From the NCBI GenBank assembly GCA_042140185.1, contig CP159477.1:1426001-1490000 (forward strand): DNA of 64,000 nt, in the 5' to 3' direction. Origin of the DNA: JANSXG01 sp024743075. GTDB taxonomy: Bacteria > Planctomycetota > Phycisphaerae > Phycisphaerales > UBA1924. A program made the position numbers and the translations under genes. The notes beneath the pieces are model-generated. The model was not told the DNA's origin and searched no databases. It worked only from the letters and a program-made list of their open reading frames with translations. Below, piece after piece: positions 8,890-17,439 of this stretch (position 1 is its first letter; each line of letters opens with the position of its first letter).

Positions 8890-8895
8890 TACACT
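8890..8895 (+). promoter_or_regulatory. -10-like hexamer TACACT, 6 nt before psuG ATG
   Basis: TACACT ends 6 nt before the psuG start, which would place transcription initiation on the A of the ATG. No Shine-Dalgarno is present. The same arrangement recurs at 22591, 42526 and 55151. Confidence 0.45.
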
Positions 8896-8901
8896 CCCCT
8901 C

Positions 8902-9731
8902 ATGAGAGTAAGGCGACGTGTTCCCTCCCCCGCGGTTGCTCTGGAATCCACGCTGCTCGTGCACGGCGTGCCGGTGTCGAGCGCGCTCGAACTCAGTCGG
9001 GAGCTCTGCAACATCTGTCTCTCGCTCGGAGCCTCACCAGCGCTTATCGCGCTCATCGACGGTCAACCGGTCGCCGGAGTCACCGAAACGGAACTCCGAG
9101 AACTGCTGGATCGTGGTGCCGTACCGAAGGCGAATACTTCCAACCTTGGAGTCCTGAAGTACTGGGTGCAAGCGCAGCGACGACGGTGAGCGCAACGATG
9201 GAGATCGCCGCTTGTGCGGGCATCTCTGTGTTCGCGACCGGAGGTCTGGGCGGGGTCCACAAGAATCTCTTCACGGGCGGATCAATCTGTAACCTCGATG
9301 TCTCATCGGACCTTGCCGCGATGGCCCGATACCCCGTCGCGGTGGTGTCGAGCGGCGTGAAGTCCATACTCGATGTCAACGCGACGCGCAAAGCGCTCGA
9401 ATCGCTAGGCGTCTGCGTCGTCGGCTTTCGCACAGACACCTTCCCGGCGTTTTACCAACGGTCGTCTGAATCCGAGGTCGATGCGCGATTCGACGATGCG
9501 GAGGAGCTGGCCGATTTCTTGTCCAGCGAGCTTGCCCGGTCGGGCCGAGGCGTGCTCGTCGCCAATCCGATCCCCGAGCGGTATGAGATCGCCGCGGAGC
9601 AGTTCGACGCGTGGCGCGAGAAGGCCGAGGAGCGGGCAGAGTCAGCCGGGGCGAGCGGGCGCGGCGTGACGCCCGCCGTTCTCAGCGCACTGCACGACCT
9701 GTCGAACGGTGCCACGCTGCGCAAACATTGA
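8902..9731 (+). CDS. psuG: Pseudouridine-5'-phosphate glycosidase (one frameshift)
   Basis: PsuG splits pseudouridine 5'-phosphate to uracil and ribose 5-phosphate, the second step of pseudouridine breakdown. The first frame carries VALESTLLVHGVP, IALIDGQPVAGV and the KANTSNLGVL stretch; the second carries TTVSATMEIAACAGI, VFATGGLGGVHK, SSGVKSILDVNATR and VANPIP, which are the family motifs in order. The frames join if one base is added between about 9150 and 9165 (the second frame reads back as LGASAATTVSATM). The repaired protein has about 276 residues, slightly shorter than the usual 300. No psuK kinase is beside it. Start and stop fit the family; expression looks leaderless. Confidence 0.87.
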
Positions 9732-9809
9732 ACTCGTCCGTTCCAATACCCGGCTCGCTTCGGAACTCGCTGTCTCCATGCACAGGCAGAGAAGGAAGAG
9801 AGATTCTCG

Positions 9810-11165
9810 ATGAGCGTTTTTCGCATTCGTCTCATGCTCGCGCTGAGCGCGCTCGCTTTGCCCGCTGCTGCATCACACGCAGCCCCGCCGACGGTCGACG
9901 GTTGCTTCGAGGATTGGAACCGGGACCACATCGTGGCGGTCGATCCGGCGGGCGACGCTAGCGGCGCCTTCGATGTTACGACCCTGAGTGCTCAGTTTGT
10001 CGGCGAAGTGCTTCATCTCCGGTTCGACACCGGGCGGACACTCAACATCCAATCCGGGCCGGACGGAGATGGCACACTGGTGCTCGAGTTCACATCCGGC
10101 AATGTCGCGCTTCGGATCAACACCCGCGAACGCTCCGTCAATCGGCTGACGGGTTCACAGCAGGTCTGGCAGGACGTCGGGTGGCACGCGGTCGGCTATT
10201 GGAGCGCGCCAACGTACGCGAACGATGAGTTCGAAGTCCGTGTGAATCTGGCCGCAGCGGGCTTCGCGGCTGGCGATCGAATCGCTCTGACTCTCGCCGG
10301 CAGCGACAGCCTCGCGAACCCGGTCGCTCTCCGGTACGCAGGTCCCGCCGAGCCGCTTCCGCCGATCGACTTCGAGTTGCAGGGACCAGCCGACGGCCAA
10401 TTGAGGGTCGTCTCGCTCAACACCCTCCGGAACGGCATCGTTGCACCAGACCGCTCCGCGGCCGTCCTCCGATTGCTTGCCGCCAGTGACCCCGACATTG
10501 TCCTGCTCCAAGAGGAATACAACACGTCGGCGGCGGATGTCGAGGCGGCGATAGAAGGCAAGTTCGACGCGGATTGGAACATCGTCAAGGTCCGCGACAA
10601 CGTCATCGCGTCCCGGCTGCCGCTCACGAAACTGCAGAACTTCGACGACTCGTATGCGGCTGCTCTCGTCGCTGACGCAACAGGACAGATGCGTCTCGTA
10701 CTCAGCATCCACCCCAAGTGCTGCGGTCACATCGGATCCGAAGAAGACAAACGCCGAATAGACCAAGCCCTGGCGATGGCCCGCACCGTCGAGCTTGCTC
10801 GCCAGCGATTCGGTGCCGACCTCCCGGTCCTCATCGCCGGCGACTGGAACCTCGTCGGTTCCCGATCGCCTCTCGATCTGCTCACCGATCCGACCGGGCC
10901 GAACTTGCGTGAACTTCACGCCCGGCACGCCGGAAGCGCGGAGACCTACACATGGTTCGCCCCGGACTCGTCGTTCGGTCCCGGGAAACTGGACCTTGCC
11001 ACCGTCGACGAAAAAAGCGCCGAGCACTCCCGCGCAATCCTGCTCGATTCGCGCACCATAAGCCCGGCGTCCGCCGCGGCCCTGGGACTCAAGCCGACCG
11101 ACTCCGCGGCCAGTGACCACCTGCTGATGGTCATCGACTTTGGGCGCACGACGCCAGCGCGGTGA
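9810..11165 (+). CDS. Secreted endonuclease/exonuclease/phosphatase (EEP) family protein
   Basis: A 451-residue exported protein with a signal peptide (LMLALSALALPAAASHAAP). Residues ~25-175 form a beta-rich module starting PPTVDGCFEDW, the opening typical of CBM9/DOMON-like carbohydrate- or surface-binding domains. Residues ~185-450 are an EEP phosphodiesterase: VVSLNTLR, LLQEEY (metal Glu), AGDWNLVGS (Asp/Asn) and a closing SDHLLMVIDF His. The family cuts phosphodiesters in nucleic acids, sphingolipids or inositol phosphates; the substrate here is unknown. ATG 9810 follows GGAAGAGAG. A pair of Cys in HPKCCGH lies within the catalytic domain. The gene is convergent with the PEP-CTERM-like gene, with no gap. 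Confidence 0.83.
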   Translation: MSVFRIRLMLALSALALPAAASHAAPPTVDGCFEDWNRDHIVAVDPAGDASGAFDVTTLSAQFVGEVLHLRFDTGRTLNIQSGPDGDGTLVLEFTSGNVALRINTRERSVNRLTGSQQVWQDVGWHAVGYWSAPTYANDEFEVRVNLAAAGFAAGDRIALTLAGSDSLANPVALRYAGPAEPLPPIDFELQGPADGQLRVVSLNTLRNGIVAPDRSAAVLRLLAASDPDIVLLQEEYNTSAADVEAAIEGKFDADWNIVKVRDNVIASRLPLTKLQNFDDSYAAALVADATGQMRLVLSIHPKCCGHIGSEEDKRRIDQALAMARTVELARQRFGADLPVLIAGDWNLVGSRSPLDLLTDPTGPNLRELHARHAGSAETYTWFAPDSSFGPGKLDLATVDEKSAEHSRAILLDSRTISPASAAALGLKPTDSAASDHLLMVIDFGRTTPAR

Positions 11166-11762
11166 TCATCGGCGGCGGCGGCCCATAACGACGCATCCGC
11201 CGATCGTGAGCACGAGAGCCGATGCCGGCGTGGGAATCGTGGCGCTTTCGAGCTGCGGGCGCTGACCGGTGCCGTCGGTCCAATCGCCCCATCCGGGCTT
11301 GCGGATCGGCGTCGCAGATGTGCCGGGCGAACCGAAGGCCGGAAGGTCTGGAACGTCGGTATGAACACGTCCGGGACGGACGGGCGTCCGCGCACCATCG
11401 CCCTGCAGTTCTTCAAATATCCGACCCGGTCCATCCGCTGCATCGCCGAAAAACGACTGCGGGACCGGCTTGCCGACGCTGGTTCCGAAGCTCCATGGGT
11501 CCAGACCCGACACGCTGCCCAAATCGGGAAGGTCAAGAACACCCGCCCGGGGCAGTTCCGGGACGTCGGTATGTGCCTCAAACTTCATCTTCTTGGCAAC
11601 TGCCATGTCATCGAGCCGGAGCCAGTCCAGCCCGACGCTGACTTCGCCAACGACTTCGATCGTCGCAGAAGGCTGCGACACATTCATCGGTGTGGCTTGG
11701 ACTGAGCCGCAGAAGGTGCTCACGGCGAGTGCCGAAAGGCCTGTGATCGTGAGGATGTTCAT
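11166..11762 (-). CDS. Exported PEP-CTERM-like protein coupled to an XRE regulator
   Basis: A 198-residue exported protein of unknown role. Residues 1-24 are a signal peptide ending near VQAT. The C-terminus is a sorting signal: IPTPAS, a hydrophobic stretch and RRRR as the last residues, as in PEP-CTERM/exosortase substrates of planctomycetes. The middle has low complexity and two similar segments, HTDVPELPRAG and HTDVPDLPAFG. Its ATG overlaps the stop of the upstream regulator gene by 4 bp (ATGA), so the two are expressed together. No exosortase gene is in the window. Confidence 0.72.
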   Translation of the reverse strand: MNILTITGLSALAVSTFCGSVQATPMNVSQPSATIEVVGEVSVGLDWLRLDDMAVAKKMKFEAHTDVPELPRAGVLDLPDLGSVSGLDPWSFGTSVGKPVPQSFFGDAADGPGRIFEELQGDGARTPVRPGRVHTDVPDLPAFGSPGTSATPIRKPGWGDWTDGTGQRPQLESATIPTPASALVLTIGGCVVMGRRRR

Positions 11763-13042
11763 TTCCGACCTCCCGTCGCGCTCAAGCCACCCGCCGACTC
11801 CAGCATGGACCATCCGGTCTGCTGGAACGCGGGAAACCGTGCCATTGTTGCGGCGATCAGCGTCTGGTCCATTTCGTCGATGTTCAGGACTAGCTCGAGG
11901 CCGGTTTGCTCGGAAAGCGTCCGGTGCAAAGAGAGCTGCATCGAATAGGCGCGTTCGCGCATCGCCCAGTGGTCCAAGGATTCAGCGATGTCGAGTGTGT
12001 ACTCAAGAAGCGGCTTCATCCGCGTCTGCAGATGCGCTCCGGAGAGGGATCGCATCGCGATGTTGGTAGCGAACACGCAGTTCCAACCCCAACTCTCCAA
12101 CCAATCGCCTCTGGGCTGGACTTCGCCGGACAGGGCGTCGTCCACACGGCTGATGATTCGGTCTACTGCCTCAGCTCCGTCGATGTCTCCTCGATGGCAG
12201 AGGCACTCGGTCACGGCGGCATCACAGGTGTTCGCGATTCCAGCCAGTTGGCGGTCATTGAGCGACTCGCTCAACGCACGGTAGGCGTCGCGGGCGTGGG
12301 TCAGATCGGCGAGCGCCAGTTCGCGATGGTGCTCGGCCTGATCGGGCTCGACCGCCATAAAGCGACGCCGAATGTTCCCACGCAGATAGTGCACGAACGC
12401 GACCCGTTTCTGATCGACGTCTCGCTCCGGGGGATTCGAACGGTAGTGGTTGGCAAGAAGCTCTGCGGTCCCGAGTGCGGGCTCGAGGTCCCAGAGGCTG
12501 TACCAGGCGTTGGCCAGCGTCGATCGAAGGATATTCCGCGTGTAGGAGCTGATGCCCTGCGTGGCAAGGCCGCGACGACAGGCATCGACTTCCTGCGTGT
12601 AGCGGCCCAGACCGTCCCAGCCCGAGGCTTCCATAGCACATGAGAACGCACGGCGTTCATCGTTTTCAGCGGCGGAATACATCCGTCCGGCGAGATCGAC
12701 CATGTCCCGGTATCGGCCGTCGTCGTGGGCCTCGCGGGCCTCCGAGTACAGCAGCTCGAAGCCCTTGTCGCTCGCCGCAGCCTTGTCGGGCTTGCGCTCA
12801 ACGAATGATGCCCCGCTACCCGAACCGTGCCAGATAGTTTCAAGAACCGCGCCGACGGGCCAGTCGAGGGCCTTCGCGAGTGCGACCACGAAGTCGCTTT
12901 TAGGGTTTCCACTGTCCGGGTAGACCTTCGTCGGATCCCGATGCAGGTGGCGGGCGAGCTGGGCTCGGCTCCAACCGCGCGTCGTCCGTGCGAGATCGAT
13001 CAGCCTGTGAAGGCGTTCGGTACGGGCCTGTCCTGGCGTCAT
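11759..13042 (-). CDS. XRE-family HTH regulator with helical (TPR-like) repeats
   Basis: A 427-residue protein. Residues ~6-65 form a helix-turn-helix domain (RGWSRAQLARHLHRDPTKVYP, then a second helix up to LDWPVGAVLETIWHG). Residues ~90-420 are all-alpha and repeat-like, with TPR-type spacing (for example EAREAHDDGRYRDMVDLAGR and EVDACRRGL). HTH plus TPR is the layout of the peptide-sensing RRNPP regulators, though similar proteins exist outside that group. I start it at ATG 13042, which has GGAAG 3 nt upstream and GAGG further up; in-frame ATGs at 13102 and 13150 are alternatives. It overlaps the exported-protein gene by 4 bp. Confidence 0.72.
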   Translation of the reverse strand: MTPGQARTERLHRLIDLARTTRGWSRAQLARHLHRDPTKVYPDSGNPKSDFVVALAKALDWPVGAVLETIWHGSGSGASFVERKPDKAAASDKGFELLYSEAREAHDDGRYRDMVDLAGRMYSAAENDERRAFSCAMEASGWDGLGRYTQEVDACRRGLATQGISSYTRNILRSTLANAWYSLWDLEPALGTAELLANHYRSNPPERDVDQKRVAFVHYLRGNIRRRFMAVEPDQAEHHRELALADLTHARDAYRALSESLNDRQLAGIANTCDAAVTECLCHRGDIDGAEAVDRIISRVDDALSGEVQPRGDWLESWGWNCVFATNIAMRSLSGAHLQTRMKPLLEYTLDIAESLDHWAMRERAYSMQLSLHRTLSEQTGLELVLNIDEMDQTLIAATMARFPAFQQTGWSMLESAGGLSATGGRK

Positions 13043-13061
13043 GATCTTCCGGTCCTCCAAT

Positions 13062-13082
13062 CCGGGCGGCTCACCCGCCCGG
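13062..13082 (-). other. GC-rich hairpin just upstream of the XRE gene
   Basis: Perfect 8-bp inverted repeat (13062-13069 with 13075-13082) with a 5-nt loop, ending about 20 nt upstream of the chosen start. There is no T run on either strand, so it is not an intrinsic terminator. It might act on mRNA stability or be chance. Confidence 0.35.
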
Positions 13083-13187
13083 TCCACCTGTTCCGATACG
13101 CACATTCTGCGACAGCGTTCCAGAATAGGTGAGGCAAAAACGGCATACATCTCGCGATTCCCGAGATTTATACCTATCACAACCCGA

Positions 13188-15809
13188 TCAAGCAGTCTGC
13201 GGCACCTGCTCGCTGGTTTCAAGCCCTAGTTCGCCATCGCGGACCACCACCTCGACCCGGTCACCTTCGCCGATCTCCCCGGCGATGATCGCGCGGCCGA
13301 CCTGGGTCTCGATCTCGTGCTGCACGAACCGCTTCAGCGGACGCGCTCCGTACGCGGGGTCGTACGCTCGCTCGACGATGAACTCAGCCGCCTCGGTGCC
13401 CAGCTTCAGCGTGATCCTACGACCCGCCAACCGATCTCGCATTTCATCCACGACGAGGTCGACGATCTTGAGGAGCTCACCGCGCTGCAGAGGCTTGAAC
13501 AGAATGACATCGTCGACGCGGTTCAAGAACTCCGGACGGAAAGCCTGGCGAAGATCGCGCATCACCGCGGTTCGCGCGTCGTTGGTGATCTGGCCGCCGG
13601 GCGTGACGCCTTCCAGCAGGAACTGGCTTCCGATGTTCGAGGTCATGATGATCACCGTGTTCTTGAAGTTCACGGTGCGCCCCTGCGAGTCGGTCACCCG
13701 ACCGTCGTCGAGTACCTGAAGCAGTACGTTGAACACCTCGGGGTGCGCCTTCTCGATCTCGTCGAAGAGGATGACCGAATACGGACGTCGACGCACGGCT
13801 TCGGTGAGCTGGCCGCCTTCCTCGTAGCCGACATAGCCGGGAGGAGCGCCGATGAGTCGGCTCACCGCGTGCTTCTCCATGTACTCGCTCATGTCGATAC
13901 GGACCATGTTGTCTTCGTTGTCGAAGAGCGCCTGAGCTAGCGAGCGAGCCAGTTCCGTTTTCCCGACTCCGGTCGGGCCTAGGAAGATGAACGAGCCGAT
14001 CGGGCGCTTCGGGTCCTTGATGCCCGCGCGAGCGCGGATCACTGCGTCCGCGACGAGCTGGACGGCCTCGTCCTGACCGACCACTCGCTCGTGGAGCGTC
14101 TCGTCGAGCCGAAGCAGTTTCTCGCGCTCGGATTCGACAAGGCGTGAGACCGGGATCCCGGTCCACTTCTGAACGATCTCCGCGATCTCGTGATCCGACA
14201 CGATGTCTCGCAGAAGCGCATTGTCCGTCTTCTCGAGTTTGGCCTCTGACTCCGCTAGTTCAGAGGTCAGCTTCGGGAGTTCGCCGTACATGAGCGCCGC
14301 CGCTCTATCGTGGTCGTAGGAACGCTTGGCTTCCTCGATCTCAGCCTTCACTCGCTCAATGTCCGAACGGAGATCGGTGACGCGCTGGATGGCGGACTTC
14401 TCTCGGTCCCATTGATCGCGCATCGTGTCGGCGGTTGCGCGAAGGTCGGCCAGCTCGCGACGCAGTGCTTCCAGGCGGGTCTTCGACGCCGCGTCCTTCT
14501 CGTTCTTCAGCGCAGACTCTTCGATCTCAAGCTGCATTACCCGGCGTGTGACCTCGTCGAGTTCCGCCGGCATCGAGTCGATTTCGGTTCGGACCATCGC
14601 GCACGCCTCGTCGATGAGGTCGATCGCCTTGTCCGGCAGGAAGCGTTCGGTGATGTACCGGTGGCTCAGTTCGGATGCCGCGACGAGGGCGCTGTCCTGT
14701 ATCGCCACGCCGTGGTAAACCTCGAATCGTTCCTTCAGCCCTCGCAGGATGGAGACTGTGTCGGCGACGGTCGGTTGCTCGACAACGACCGTCTGGAACC
14801 GTCGTTCGAGCGCGGCGTCTTTCTCGATGTGTTTGCGGTACTCGTTGAGCGTTGTAGCGCCGATGCAGCGCAGTTCGCCCCGCGCCAGCATGGGCTTGAG
14901 CATGTTGCCTGCGTCCATCGCTCCTTCGGCGGCCCCCGCTCCGACGATCGTGTGCAACTCGTCGATGAAGAGGATGATCGAACCGTCGGACCGCTTGACC
15001 TCGTTCAGAACCGCCTTCAGACGCTCCTCGAACTCCCCCCGGTACTTCGCTCCGGCGACGAGCGAGCCCATGTCGAGGGCGAATACCGTCTTGTTCTTGA
15101 GTGTCTCGGGGACATCGCCACGCAGGATGCGCTGGGCAAGTCCTTCGACGATCGCCGTTTTGCCGACACCCGGCTCGCCGATCAACACGGGGTTGTTTTT
15201 GGTCTTCCGGGTCAGAATACGGATCACGCGTCTGATCTCGGAGTCTCGCCCGATGACCGGGTCGAGTTTGCCCCGCTTTGCCATCGCCACAAGATCGACG
15301 CCGTACTTCTCCAAGGCTTCGTAGGTCGCTTCGGGGTTCGCGCTCGTGACGCGCTGCGAGCCCCTGATCTGCGTGAGCGCGCCGAGCAACGTGTCTCGGC
15401 TCACGCCATGAGACATCAGGATCTTGGTCGCTTCCGAGCCGGTTCCACCGGCCAGGATCGCGAGCAGCACATGCTCAATGGACACGTACTCGTCCTTGAG
15501 GCGCTTCGCCTCTTCCTCGGCGCTGACCAGCACTTTCGCGAGTTTCTGTGAAATCAGCAGTTTGCCGTGTTCGGCACCGGGCCCGCGAACGCTCGGACGC
15601 TTCTGGAGATGTTCTTCCAGACTCCGGACGACGTCGGCGGGCTCGACCTCAAGTCTGTTGAGCAGACGCCGGGCAACCCCATCGTCAGGTTCGATCATGG
15701 CCAGCAGCAGATGCTCCGCGTCCACCTCGGGATGACCCAACTTGACCGATCGACTATGCGCTGCGGTCAGGGCTTCTTGGGTTTTCTGGGTCAGTCGGTT
15801 GGGATCCAT
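13188..15809 (-). CDS. clpB: ClpB disaggregase
   Basis: Hsp104-type AAA+ chaperone that pulls proteins out of aggregates together with DnaK/DnaJ. Its 873 residues match the family. In order: Clp N domain (LTQKTQEALTAAHSRSVKLG, ~1-145), AAA1 with GEPGVGKT and FIDELHT, the coiled-coil middle domain (~400-520) that sets ClpB apart from ClpA/ClpC, and AAA2 with GPTGVGKTELA, LFDEIEKAHP and the GARPLKR C-terminal motif. Start ATG 15809 is preceded by GGAGG at good spacing; the open frame runs on upstream but without similarity. Upstream and divergent lies an RND adaptor gene, with 251 bp between the two starts. Confidence 0.97.
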   Translation of the reverse strand: MDPNRLTQKTQEALTAAHSRSVKLGHPEVDAEHLLLAMIEPDDGVARRLLNRLEVEPADVVRSLEEHLQKRPSVRGPGAEHGKLLISQKLAKVLVSAEEEAKRLKDEYVSIEHVLLAILAGGTGSEATKILMSHGVSRDTLLGALTQIRGSQRVTSANPEATYEALEKYGVDLVAMAKRGKLDPVIGRDSEIRRVIRILTRKTKNNPVLIGEPGVGKTAIVEGLAQRILRGDVPETLKNKTVFALDMGSLVAGAKYRGEFEERLKAVLNEVKRSDGSIILFIDELHTIVGAGAAEGAMDAGNMLKPMLARGELRCIGATTLNEYRKHIEKDAALERRFQTVVVEQPTVADTVSILRGLKERFEVYHGVAIQDSALVAASELSHRYITERFLPDKAIDLIDEACAMVRTEIDSMPAELDEVTRRVMQLEIEESALKNEKDAASKTRLEALRRELADLRATADTMRDQWDREKSAIQRVTDLRSDIERVKAEIEEAKRSYDHDRAAALMYGELPKLTSELAESEAKLEKTDNALLRDIVSDHEIAEIVQKWTGIPVSRLVESEREKLLRLDETLHERVVGQDEAVQLVADAVIRARAGIKDPKRPIGSFIFLGPTGVGKTELARSLAQALFDNEDNMVRIDMSEYMEKHAVSRLIGAPPGYVGYEEGGQLTEAVRRRPYSVILFDEIEKAHPEVFNVLLQVLDDGRVTDSQGRTVNFKNTVIIMTSNIGSQFLLEGVTPGGQITNDARTAVMRDLRQAFRPEFLNRVDDVILFKPLQRGELLKIVDLVVDEMRDRLAGRRITLKLGTEAAEFIVERAYDPAYGARPLKRFVQHEIETQVGRAIIAGEIGEGDRVEVVVRDGELGLETSEQVPQTA

Positions 15810-16060
15810 TCGTGCCTCCGAAAGAAACTGGTCGGTTCTCCCCGTGAGACTGCAAGGCGCGTACCAGCCGCTTCGTCGACCCCAAGCGGTGAATCGCTCG
15901 GATCGTGCCATCCGACGCTGACGCGGACCGCCGTGGCATGCCGCAATGGCAGGGAAGCTCCTAGCCGTGGAGCGGGGACAGGTAAGTTGGCGCTGGCTAC
16001 ACTGGGGACCCTCGCGCTGACCCGGCGAACTGTCCCCCATTATCAGATAGAGGTTTGGGC

Positions 16061-17439
16061 GTGACCAAGTCACCAGACACCGCTCCGGCGGCATCCCGAT
16101 CCGGTTCGTCGGTCGTCCGCATCGGCATCCGGCTCGGCGCGGGCCTGCTCATACTCTTCGTCAGTTTCGGGGCATTTCACGTTCTTCGCGAGAATCGTCC
16201 ACGCCCGGCCCAGGTGCAAGATGCGGGCTCAGTTCGACTGGTTCGGGTTGTCGACGCGCAGAGCACCGCCGTCGCTCGTTCATTCACCGGATTCGGCTCC
16301 ACCCGAGCCGTCCGGCAGGCCACCGTCGCAGCCGAACTCACGGCCCAGGTGACCGAACGGCCTGACTGGGTTCAGGCGGGCCGGAAAGTTGAAGCGAACG
16401 CGGTTTTGTTTCGCCTCGACCCGGATGTCTTTCGCGAGCGCCGCAACGCGGCGGCGAGCACCGTCGTCGCCCTCGAAGCAGACCTCGATTCCCTCGATGT
16501 TGAATTGGAGTCGTCCCAAGAGCGTCTTCGCCTGTCCGAGCAAGCGATCGCACTGCTTGACAATGAATTGACCGAACTCGAATCCGCGCTCGAACGCGGC
16601 GCAGCGGTGCAGATCGAAGTCGACCGGCTTCGCCGCCAACGAACTTCTCTCGAGGGCGAACGCGAGGCGCTGCGGCAGGTCCTGAACGCGATTCCTTCGC
16701 GTCGAGCGGCTCTGCAGGCGCGCATCGCTTCGCAGCGGGCAGAACTCGCCCTGGCGGAAATCGACCTTGCGCGTTCGGTCGTGCGATCGCCGATTTCGGG
16801 CGTCATCGCCGAGGTGTTCTCCGATGCCGGCGACCTTGTTTCTTCCGGAAGCCCTCTGGCCCGCATCGTCGATCTCAGCACCATCGAGGTGCCGCTGCAA
16901 ATCCCCGCTGCGGCGTCTCGCCGGGTCGCCGTCGGCGCGAGTGCTTTAGTTCGCGAACCGTCAGGGGGGGGAAGGAGTATGCGGGCGCGGTCGTTCGTAT
17001 CGCTCCGGAGATCGACCCCGCTTCGCGTACGTTCACGGTCTTTGTCGAAGTTGAGCAGCGCATTGAGCCCGGTGAGTTCGACTCCAGTCGTGAGTACCTC
17101 TTTCCCGGTCAGTTCGTATCCGGAACGATCGAATCCAGCACAACGACGCGATCGCTGGTGATCCCGCGCGTCGCGGTGGATTCCGACCGCGTCATGGTTC
17201 TCGACGAAGAGTCCGGGACCGCCCAGCCCCGGACCGCCCAAGTGGCGTATTACACCGATCAGGCCATTTTACCCGACTCGGAGTGGGATCAATGGGCCGT
17301 CCTCGACACTAGCGGGCCGCTCCAGGCGTGGCAGCCTCCGATGCTTGAGGCGGGCGACCGCGTGATCGTCAGTAATCTCGACGAGCTCCCAGCCGGCACG
17401 GCCGTCCGCATCGAAGACCGACTGGCGGAACGCCGATGA
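16061..17439 (+). CDS. RND efflux periplasmic adaptor (one frameshift in a G run)
   Basis: HlyD/AcrA-type adaptor of an RND pump. It has an N-terminal helix (IRLGAGLLILFVSFGAFHV), lipoyl halves (ATVAAELTAQVTERP and SVVRSPISGVIAEVFSDAGD) around a coiled-coil hairpin, and a C-terminal barrel region. The frame breaks at 16964-16971, a run of 8 G; 9 G restores the downstream frame, which reads KEYAGAVVRIAPEIDPASR and later LFPGQFVSGTIES, to the stop at 17437-17439. Repaired length is about 459 residues. GTG 16061 follows AGAGG; TTG 16055 is possible. The stop overlaps the ATG of the RND pump by 4 bp. Confidence 0.88.

Noticed and set aside
13062..13082. Hairpin as terminator for clpB
   Set aside because: No T run on the minus strand and it lies next to a ribosome-binding site; listed only as a possible mRNA element.
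14310..15551. 413-codon open frame opposite clpB
   Set aside because: clpB is fully supported in the other strand; the antisense product has no motif and no ribosome-binding site.
17158..17439. Separate small gene after the RND adaptor
   Set aside because: It is the C-terminal part of the adaptor in the shifted frame, joined by one base in the G run.
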